From Actinomycetota bacterium (GTDB lineage: Bacteria; Actinomycetota; Acidimicrobiia; IMCC26256; PALSA-610), in NCBI GenBank assembly GCA_030839105.1, contig JAUZEI010000176.1, positions 1-5,973 of the forward strand: DNA of 5,973 nt, written 5' to 3'. Positions 1-5,359 of this stretch are shown here, one piece after another. Position numbers and translations under genes: made by a program. The notes beneath the pieces were generated by a model, which was given only the letters and a program-made list of their open reading frames with translations, was not told where the DNA came from and made no database searches. Numbering within the stretch: position 1 is the first letter of the stretch; each line of letters opens with the position of its first letter.

Positions 1-450
1 GTCGCCACCCGGGAGCTCGCGTTCGAGATCGCGCGTGACGGCTACCGCCCCGACATGGTGCTCGCGATCGCGCGGGGCGGGCTCACCGTGGCCGGCGCCC
101 TGGCGTACGCGCTCGCGGTGAAGAACTGCTTCGCGATGAACGTCGAGTTCTACACGAGCGTCGACGAGCGCCTCGACGTTCCGGTCGTGTTGCCCCCGAC
201 GCTCGACCTGATCGACCTGCGGGGCATGCGCGTGCTCATCGCCGACGACGTTGCCGACACCGGCAAGACGTTGGAGCTCGTGCGCAAGGAGATCGCGGAG
301 CACGTCGCCGAGGCGCGCACCGCGGTGCTGTACCACAAGCCCTGGTCGGTGATCTCGCCCGAATACGCCTGGGCACGCACCGAACGCTGGATCAATTTCC
401 CCTGGTCGTGCGACGGCCCGGTGGTCGCCGCCGCCAACCGCGACGCCTGA
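1..450 (+). CDS. Purine-type phosphoribosyltransferase (COG2236/Hpt1-like), 5' end missing
   Basis: A type I phosphoribosyltransferase, which transfers ribose-5-phosphate from PRPP to a free base (probably a purine such as hypoxanthine, xanthine or guanine) in the cytoplasm. The reading frame is open from base 1, giving 149 visible residues. Counting from the window edge, there is an IARGGL strand-loop at residues 23-28, the PRPP-binding signature VLIADDVADTGKT at 78-90 with the two acidic residues D82-D83, and a C-terminal RWINFPWS block at 129-136. That last block is typical of the xanthine/guanine/hypoxanthine transferases of this family. The in-frame ATG at 55 is probably internal, because the 18 codons before it (ATRELAFEIARDGY) read as a conserved N-terminal helix. 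By comparison with relatives remembered from actinobacteria, only about 10-15 residues are missing upstream. It lies 12 bases before the nucleoside hydrolase in the same frame, so the two are probably co-transcribed. The exact base specificity cannot be read from the sequence. Confidence 0.88.
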   Translation, partial: VATRELAFEIARDGYRPDMVLAIARGGLTVAGALAYALAVKNCFAMNVEFYTSVDERLDVPVVLPPTLDLIDLRGMRVLIADDVADTGKTLELVRKEIAEHVAEARTAVLYHKPWSVISPEYAWARTERWINFPWSCDGPVVAAANRDA

Positions 451-462
451 ATCGCGACCCGC

Positions 463-1443
463 GTGGCGCGTCCGGTAGTCATCGACACCGATGGCGGTGT
501 CGACGACGCGGTGGCGTTGTGGTGGGCGCTCAGCGATCCCGCGCTCGACGTCGTGGCGATCACCGTCGTGTGGGGGAATGTCGACCTCCATCTCGCGACC
601 GAGAGTGTGCTGCGCGTGGTGCACGCCGTGGGCCGGGACGACGTGCCCGTCGCCGTCGGGATGCCGGGGCCGCTGCCGCCCGCTCCCGACCTGCGCCCCG
701 CCACGTTCATCCACGGCGAGGACGGGCTGGGCAACGCGGCGGGCGAGGTCGCGCCGGTGCGGCCGGTCGACGAACCGGCGACCGAACTGATCGCGCGCCT
801 CGTCGGCGAACGGCCCGGCGAGCTCGCGCTCGTCACCCTCGGCCCGCTGACGAACATCGCCGTCGTGGTCGCGGAGCATCCGGGTTTCGCGGGTGAAGTT
901 CGCGAACTGGTCGTGATGGGCGGCTCGGCGCGCCGCGGAGGCAACGCCCTGCCCTGCGGCGAGGCCAACGTCGCTCACGATCCGATTGCCGCGCAGCGCG
1001 TGGTGATGGCGCCGTGGGCGCGGCCGCCGTTGTTGGTCGGGCTCGACGTGACGCTCGTCGCCACGTTGCGCCCCGTCGAGTTCGCGCTGCTGGCCGAGCA
1101 CCGCAGCGCCGCCGCCACCTTCCTCGACGCGCCGCTGCGCTTCTACAAGGAGTTCGGCTCCACGTTCACCTCGCCCGACACGCCGTGTCACGACCTGCTC
1201 GCAGTTCTCGCGCTCTCGTCGCCCGAGGTCATCCTCGACGCACCGGCCCTGCCGCTGTCGGTCGACTGTGGCGGCGGCGCGGCGTGGGGTACGACCGTCG
1301 TCGACTTCCGCGCCCCGTTCTTCGCCGCGCTCGAGGGGTCGACCCAGTCCGCCGCCGCCGGCTTCGCCCACTGGCGCATCGCCCTCGGAGTCGACGTCGA
1401 AATGTTCCGCAACAAGGCTCGCACCCTCTTCGGAGCCCCCTGA
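463..1443 (+). CDS. Inosine-uridine-preferring nucleoside hydrolase
   Basis: A calcium-dependent N-ribohydrolase (IUNH family) that splits a ribonucleoside into free base and ribose. The 326 residues match the usual family length of about 310-340. The N-terminal metal cluster DTDGGVDD lies at residues 8-15 (D8, D10, D14, D15); glycine replaces the more common proline at position 11. Other family landmarks are N39 in the WGN turn, HGEDGLGN at 84-91, LGPLTN at 126-131, VMGG at 151-154 followed by N161, the ribose-binding E167 and N169 with D173, and H243-D244 (leaving-group acid and metal ligand). All key residues known from Crithidia IU-nucleoside hydrolase therefore have a counterpart. The GTG at 463 is the only start that leaves the essential Asp motif intact. 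No clear Shine-Dalgarno sequence precedes it, so translation may be coupled to the phosphoribosyltransferase that stops 12 bases upstream. Purine versus pyrimidine preference cannot be judged. The neighbours suggest purine ribosides. Confidence 0.93.
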   Translation: MARPVVIDTDGGVDDAVALWWALSDPALDVVAITVVWGNVDLHLATESVLRVVHAVGRDDVPVAVGMPGPLPPAPDLRPATFIHGEDGLGNAAGEVAPVRPVDEPATELIARLVGERPGELALVTLGPLTNIAVVVAEHPGFAGEVRELVVMGGSARRGGNALPCGEANVAHDPIAAQRVVMAPWARPPLLVGLDVTLVATLRPVEFALLAEHRSAAATFLDAPLRFYKEFGSTFTSPDTPCHDLLAVLALSSPEVILDAPALPLSVDCGGGAAWGTTVVDFRAPFFAALEGSTQSAAAGFAHWRIALGVDVEMFRNKARTLFGAP

Positions 1444-1458
1444 CCCCCGCAACCCACC

Positions 1459-1522
1459 AAACAGTGTGCAACGAAACCGACGCCTGGACGTCCAAAAAGT
1501 TGCAAACAGTGGGCAGGGAAAC
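1459..1522. repeat. Pair of 19-bp direct repeats with 45-bp period
   Basis: Two copies of a 19-base unit begin at 1459 (aaacagtgtgcaacgaaac) and 1504 (aaacagtgggcagggaaac). They match at 16 of 19 positions and are spaced exactly 45 bases apart; weaker similarity continues for about 10 more bases in each copy. The core AACAGTGGGCAGGG of the second copy recurs inverted at 1542-1555. The unit lies wholly in the spacer between the convergent genes and has no coding sense there. It could be a degenerate member of a dispersed intergenic repeat family. Two direct copies are too few for a CRISPR array. Confidence 0.75.
1485..1494. repeat. Perfect 10-bp palindrome TGGACGTCCA
   Basis: The bases TGGACGTCCA read the same on both strands. 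The palindrome sits between the two direct repeats. It is also flanked by a 6-base inverted pair, TGCAAC at 1467-1472 and GTTGCA at 1499-1504, so this part of the spacer can fold on its own. A role as a protein-binding site or as part of a repeat element is possible, but nothing here decides between them. Confidence 0.5.
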
Positions 1523-1559
1523 TGGCGCGTGGCGCACGAAACCCTGCCCACTGTTGGCA
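1494..1559 (-). terminator. Probable intrinsic terminator of the diaminopropionate ammonia-lyase gene
   Basis: A perfect 14-bp inverted repeat (AACAGTGGGCAGGG at 1505-1518, CCCTGCCCACTGTT at 1542-1555) extends by three more pairs beyond a single mismatch (1501-1503 with 1557-1559). It encloses a 23-base loop that holds a small GCGC/GCGC hairpin (1525-1528 with 1532-1535). Read on the minus strand, the stem begins about 25 bases after the lyase stop codon and is followed two bases later by TTTTT (complement of 1494-1498). That is the layout of a Rho-independent terminator. On the plus strand the stem is followed by GC-rich sequence with no T-run, so it should work poorly as a canonical terminator for the nucleoside hydrolase transcript, although the stem could still protect that 3' end. 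The loop is longer than in textbook terminators. Confidence 0.6.
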
Positions 1560-1583
1560 GTGAACGGTTCGGGGGAAAGCGGG

Positions 1584-2750
1584 TCACGGCTGGCGGCCGA
1601 CGATGCGTTCGTAGGCGGCGGGGTCGGTGGCGCCTTCGGTGCACAACACGAGGACGTTCCGGCCTCGCGTATCGACCACGGCCGCGGAGACCGCAGCCCG
1701 CAGACCGGCCAGCGCGGCGGCGCCCGTCTCGCCGGCCACGATCCCGATCTGCGCCAGATCGCGCATCGCCTGCTCGGCGGCCGCGTCGTCGATCGCGACG
1801 AACACGTCGACGCCCGCGGAAACCACCGGCCAGGCGATGATCGACACCATCCCGCAGTTCAGGCCCGCCATGATCGAGTCGTGCGGGCCGGTGACCTCGA
1901 CGGGGAACCCGGCTTCCGCGGAGTGCAATCCGCAGGCCGCCGACAACGGCTCGACGACGATGACCGTCGCGTGGGCCGCGTAGTGCTGCACGACCGCGGC
2001 GGCCAGTGCGCCGACGCCCATCGGGACGACGACGACCTCGGGGGGCCGGGCGGCGAGCTGCTCGTCGACTTCGGCGAAGATCGTCGCGTAGCCCTCGATG
2101 ACGGTGCGCGGAACCTCGGTGTAACCCTCCCACGACGTGTCGGACACGACGAGCACGTCGTCGGCCGCGAGTCCGGCCGACGCGCGCACCGCGTCGTCGT
2201 ACGTTCCGTCGACGACGGTCACGGGCGCGCCCTCGCTCTCAATGGCGTCGATGCGCGCCGCCGCGGTTCCGGCCGGGACGAAGATGTGCGACCCGTAGCC
2301 GAGCATTCGTGCCATGTGCGCGACCGCGCGTCCGTGGTTCCCGTCGGTCGCGGCGACGAGCGTGAGCGCGCCGAGGGGCGCCAACTCCGCGCGCAGCTCG
2401 TCGAAGTCGCGCCACTCCGGTTCGCGGCCGAGGCGACCGACGAGGAGGCGGTAGACCGCCCACGACGCCCCGAGGATCTTGAACGACGGCAGCCCGAGCC
2501 GCGCCGACTCGTCCTTGACCGTAAGGCTCGCCAGCCCGAGCTCGGCCGCGAGGCCGGGTGCGTCGACGATGCGCGTAGGCGTGTAGCCGGGGAAGCGCCG
2601 GTGCAGCGCGGCCGGCGACTCGCCGGGCCCGACGTCGGCCCGGCTGTGGGGCCCGTCCGGGTTCGCGGCCCCGGACTGCCGGCGGCCGGGATTGACGAGG
2701 AGCACGGGCGCAGCTTGTCGCATTGAGGTGGAACTCGGTGCCGATTTCAC
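1584..2750 (-). CDS. ygeX: Diaminopropionate ammonia-lyase (YgeX/DpaL type)
   Basis: A PLP enzyme of fold type II that converts 2,3-diaminopropionate to pyruvate and two ammonia (EC 4.3.1.15). The 388 residues compare with about 398 in E. coli YgeX. Matching blocks in order are GYTPT at 55-59, VKDESARLGLPSFKILG at 78-94 with the PLP lysine K91, TDGNHGRAVA at 135-144 with D136, DTSWEGYTEVP at 204-214 with D204, GYATI at 220-224, the glycine loop GVGALAA at 245-251, IMAGLNCG at 293-300, GETG at 340-343, and CTEGATD at 370-376. K91, D136 and D204 correspond to the catalytic K77, D120 and D189 of the E. coli enzyme. The start is uncertain: GTG at 2750, ATG ten codons in (2723) and GTG at 2705 (before LLVNPGRR) are all possible, and none has a strong Shine-Dalgarno sequence. 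The gene is divergent from the hydroxylase gene. In E. coli ygeX shares a locus with xdhD and ssnA, and the same three families meet here, which supports a role in purine-ring catabolism. The family assignment is firm; the pathway is inferred. Confidence 0.92.
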   Translation of the reverse strand: MKSAPSSTSMRQAAPVLLVNPGRRQSGAANPDGPHSRADVGPGESPAALHRRFPGYTPTRIVDAPGLAAELGLASLTVKDESARLGLPSFKILGASWAVYRLLVGRLGREPEWRDFDELRAELAPLGALTLVAATDGNHGRAVAHMARMLGYGSHIFVPAGTAAARIDAIESEGAPVTVVDGTYDDAVRASAGLAADDVLVVSDTSWEGYTEVPRTVIEGYATIFAEVDEQLAARPPEVVVVPMGVGALAAAVVQHYAAHATVIVVEPLSAACGLHSAEAGFPVEVTGPHDSIMAGLNCGMVSIIAWPVVSAGVDVFVAIDDAAAEQAMRDLAQIGIVAGETGAAALAGLRAAVSAAVVDTRGRNVLVLCTEGATDPAAYERIVGRQP

Positions 2751-2809
2751 GCGAACGCAACGGATCTCGCGTTGACATTTTGTTGAAGTGGAGAGGACGC
2801 TAGCCGGTA
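2751..2809. promoter_or_regulatory. Divergent spacer with a possible operator-like palindrome
   Basis: This 59-bp spacer must hold the start signals of both the ammonia-lyase (leftward) and the hydroxylase (rightward), unless promoters lie inside the genes. It contains an interrupted palindrome, CAACG at 2758-2762 and CGTTG at 2770-2774, overlapping a second one, ACGCGA at 2749-2754 and TCGCGT at 2767-2772. Such symmetry between divergent genes would suit a shared regulator. The arms are only 5-6 bp in very GC-rich DNA, so chance is a real alternative. No convincing paired -35/-10 promoter was found on either strand. Confidence 0.3.
2790..2797 (+). promoter_or_regulatory. Ribosome binding site of the molybdenum hydroxylase
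   Basis: The purine run GGAGAGGA resembles a Shine-Dalgarno sequence and ends 12 bases before the ATG at 2810. That spacing is slightly long but workable. It supports 2810 as the start, and the protein beginning there (MVSFILNGSEV) has the normal first beta strand of a [2Fe-2S] ferredoxin-type domain. Confidence 0.6.
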
Positions 2810-5359
2810 ATGGTTTCGTTCATCCTCAACGGTTCCGAGGTCTCCGTCGGCGGCGAGCACCCGCATCTGCTCGCGGCATTGCGCGAGGAGCTGGGTGTGT
2901 GCTCGCCCAAGGACGGCTGCTCGCCGTCGGGGCAGTGTGGGTGTTGCACGGTGCTCGTCGACGGCAAGGCGGTCGTCAGCTGCAACCTGTCGCTGCAGAA
3001 GGTCGCGGGCACGGTGATCACGACCCTCGAGGGTCTCCCGGAAGCCGAACGCGACCGCATGGCGTGCGCATTCGCGGCGACGGGCGCGCTGCAGTGCGGT
3101 TTCTGCACTCCCGGCATCCTGATGCGCGTCGCTTCCCTGCTCGAACGCAAGGGCGCCGATCTCGACCGCGACACCGCGGCCCGTCATCTCGGCGCCCATC
3201 TCTGCCGGTGCACGGGGTACGTGAAGATCCTCGATGCGGTCGAGCTGCTCGCCAAGGGTGAGACGCTCGAGCTGGAACCGCTCGGCGGGGTCGGCACCAG
3301 CGGCAGCAAGTATCAGGGCTTCGAGCTCGCACTCGGCGAGAAGCCGTACGTCGACGACATGCGGCCGCCCGGAGTGTTGCACGGCGCGGTCCGGCTCGCA
3401 GACCACGCGCGTGCCGACGTACTGAAGATCGACACGTCCGCCGCGGAAGCCGTCCCGGGTGTCGTGCGCGTGCTCACCGCCGCCGATGTGCCGGGAAAGC
3501 TGCGCGTCGGGTTGATCCACAAGGACTGGCCGGTCTTCATCCCGGAGGGCGGCCGCACGTCGTATCTCGGCGACGTGCTGGCGTTCGTCGTCGCGAAGGA
3601 CCGCGTCACCGCCCGGCGCGCGGCCGAGCTCGTCGAGGTTGAGTACCGCGTCCTGCGCACCCTCGCCGACGCGGTCGAGGCGTTGACCGACGACGAGGAC
3701 GCGGTCTGGGGCCTCGACGGCAACGTGTTGTCGCGCTCGGCGTACACGCGCGGCGATGTCGACTCCGCCCTCGACGCGAGCGCGCACGTGATGCACGACG
3801 TATTCCAGACGCAACGTATCGAGCACGCGTTCCTCGAACCCGAATCGACCCTCGTCGTTCCGGGACCCGACGACAAATTCATCATGTACTCCGGCGGCCA
3901 GGGAGTATGGGACGACCGCGACCAGGTCGCATCGGTCCTCGACATCGACCCGCAGCGCATCACCGCCGAACAGGTCGCGAACGGTGGCGCGTTCGGCGGC
4001 AAGGAGGACATGGCGAACCAGGCGCAGACCGCGCTCGCCGCGTTCCTGCTCGGTGCGCCGGTCAAATGCACGCTGTCGCGCGAGGAGTCGTTGCTCATTC
4101 ATCCCAAACGGCACCCGATCCGCATCGATCTCACCGTCGGCTGCGACGACGAGGGTCGGTTGACCGGGTTGCGCGCCCGCATGATCGGCGACTCCGGCCC
4201 GTACGCGTCGGTCGGGATGAAGGTGCTGGAACGATCCGCCGGTCACGCGAGCGGCCCGTACCACGTGCCCGCGATCGACGTGGAGTCGTTCGCGGTCCGC
4301 ACCAACAACTCGGTGTGCGGAGCGTTCCGCGGCTTCGGCGCGAACCAGGCGCAGTTCGCGAGGGAAGGCGCGCTCGACCGGCTCGCGGCGGAGGTCGGTA
4401 TCAGCGGCTGGGAGATCCGACACCGCAACGTGATCAAGCCCGGCGAGGTGTGGGGTCCGGGCCAGGTGATGGACGACGGTTGCCGGGGCGCGCAGCGTTG
4501 CCTGGAATCGATCAAGCCCGCGTACGACACCGCGGTCGCAGCCGGCAGTGCGGTCGGCCTCGGCCTCGGCCTCAAGAACTCCGGGCTCGGCAACGGGTTC
4601 CTCGAGATCGTGCGCGCCGTCGTGCGCTTCCAGCCCGACGGCACCGTCGAGGTGCGGCACTGCTGGACCGAGATGGGACAGGGCGTGCACACCGTCGCCG
4701 TGCAGGTCGCGGTCGAGGAGCTCGGGGTCGACCCGGCGCGCGTGCGCGTCTTCGTTGATACGACCCGCGAGCTCGGTGCGGGCCAGACCACCGGTTCGCG
4801 CGGCACGTTGATGGGAGCGGGCGCGGTCGCCGAAGCGTGCCGCGCCGCGAAGGAAGACGGCTGTCGGATCGGCGTCGACTATCCGGGCGAGTACCGCGTC
4901 GACTGGACGAGCTCGATCGAATCGGGCGTTGAGAATCCCGTGATCCACTCCGCGTTCGGCTACGCCGCGCAACTCGTCGTCCTCGACCGCGCGACCGGCG
5001 CGATCCAGCGCGTCGTGGCGGTGCACGACGTCGGCCGGGCCGTGAACCCGCAGCAGTGCGTCGGCCAGATCGAGGGCGCGGTGCACATGGGCCTCGGCTA
5101 CGCGCTCACCGAAGACTTTCCGTGCGACGCCGACGGCCGGCCGACCCTCGACACGCTGCGCGGGCTGGGCATCATCCGGGCCAAGGACGTGCCGCCGATC
5201 GAGGTCGTGCTCGTCGAGGAGCCCCAACCGCGCGCACCCTACGGCATCAAGGGCGTCGGCGAGATCGGCCTCGTGCCGACCGCCGGGGCCGTCGCGGCCG
5301 CGTTGCACGACCTCGACGGCGAATGGCGCACCGCGCTGCCGATGCGCCGCACCCGGTGA
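2810..5359 (+). CDS. xdh: Single-chain molybdenum hydroxylase, selenium-dependent xanthine dehydrogenase type
   Basis: A fused xanthine oxidase-family enzyme that would hydroxylate a purine or related N-heterocycle at a molybdopterin centre and pass electrons through two [2Fe-2S] clusters. The 849 residues fit the 'selenium-dependent xanthine dehydrogenase' fusion family. Domains: ferredoxin-like 1-75 (C37, C43, C46, C58), helical [2Fe-2S] 80-150 (CGFC at 96-99, CRC at 132-134), then molybdopterin domains from about 170 to the end. Landmarks there are GGAFGGK at 392-398, CGAFRGFG at 503-510, EMGQG at 621-625, GQTTGSRG at 658-665, and KGVGEIG at 814-820, where E818 aligns with the catalytic glutamate of xanthine oxidoreductases. 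The ending (PTAGAVAAALHD...TALPM) is typical of this family. C37 and C43 are five residues apart rather than the usual four. There is no FAD domain or FAD-subunit gene in the window, so the electron acceptor is unknown. The last codons overlap the start of the SsnA-type gene. Xanthine as substrate, and selenium in the cofactor, are inferred from the family name only. Confidence 0.9.
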   Translation: MVSFILNGSEVSVGGEHPHLLAALREELGVCSPKDGCSPSGQCGCCTVLVDGKAVVSCNLSLQKVAGTVITTLEGLPEAERDRMACAFAATGALQCGFCTPGILMRVASLLERKGADLDRDTAARHLGAHLCRCTGYVKILDAVELLAKGETLELEPLGGVGTSGSKYQGFELALGEKPYVDDMRPPGVLHGAVRLADHARADVLKIDTSAAEAVPGVVRVLTAADVPGKLRVGLIHKDWPVFIPEGGRTSYLGDVLAFVVAKDRVTARRAAELVEVEYRVLRTLADAVEALTDDEDAVWGLDGNVLSRSAYTRGDVDSALDASAHVMHDVFQTQRIEHAFLEPESTLVVPGPDDKFIMYSGGQGVWDDRDQVASVLDIDPQRITAEQVANGGAFGGKEDMANQAQTALAAFLLGAPVKCTLSREESLLIHPKRHPIRIDLTVGCDDEGRLTGLRARMIGDSGPYASVGMKVLERSAGHASGPYHVPAIDVESFAVRTNNSVCGAFRGFGANQAQFAREGALDRLAAEVGISGWEIRHRNVIKPGEVWGPGQVMDDGCRGAQRCLESIKPAYDTAVAAGSAVGLGLGLKNSGLGNGFLEIVRAVVRFQPDGTVEVRHCWTEMGQGVHTVAVQVAVEELGVDPARVRVFVDTTRELGAGQTTGSRGTLMGAGAVAEACRAAKEDGCRIGVDYPGEYRVDWTSSIESGVENPVIHSAFGYAAQLVVLDRATGAIQRVVAVHDVGRAVNPQQCVGQIEGAVHMGLGYALTEDFPCDADGRPTLDTLRGLGIIRAKDVPPIEVVLVEEPQPRAPYGIKGVGEIGLVPTAGAVAAALHDLDGEWRTALPMRRTR
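5356..5359 (+). promoter_or_regulatory. GTGA stop/start overlap coupling the hydroxylase to the amidohydrolase
   Basis: The hydroxylase stop TGA (5357-5359) overlaps a GTG (5356-5358) in the amidohydrolase frame. This four-base overlap is the usual sign of translational coupling in an operon. A second in-frame start, ATG at 5365, lies six bases after the stop codon. Neither has a clear Shine-Dalgarno sequence, which fits re-initiation by terminating ribosomes. Either choice changes the protein by only three residues. Confidence 0.6.

Noticed and set aside
150..968. Minus-strand open frame opposite the phosphoribosyltransferase and nucleoside hydrolase
   Set aside because: It is Ser/Thr/Arg-rich, spans two real plus-strand genes and has no recognisable domain.
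1444..1500. Plus-strand intrinsic terminator directly after the nucleoside hydrolase
   Set aside because: There is no stable GC-rich hairpin followed by a T-run in this direction; only A-runs occur, which serve the opposite strand.
1459..1559. CRISPR array in the convergent spacer
   Set aside because: There are only two imperfect direct copies and one inverted copy, the spacing gives a single spacer-sized gap, and no cas gene is present.
1014..2726. Long plus-strand open frame (570 codons) across the nucleoside hydrolase end, the spacer and the lyase
   Set aside because: It overlaps two well-supported genes and the repeat spacer, and its product is Arg-rich low-complexity sequence with no family motif.
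2772..2777. TTGACA as a -35 box for the hydroxylase
   Set aside because: No -10-like hexamer occurs 16-19 bases downstream, and the Shine-Dalgarno-like run begins only 12 bases after it, leaving no room for a -10 box and a transcription start.
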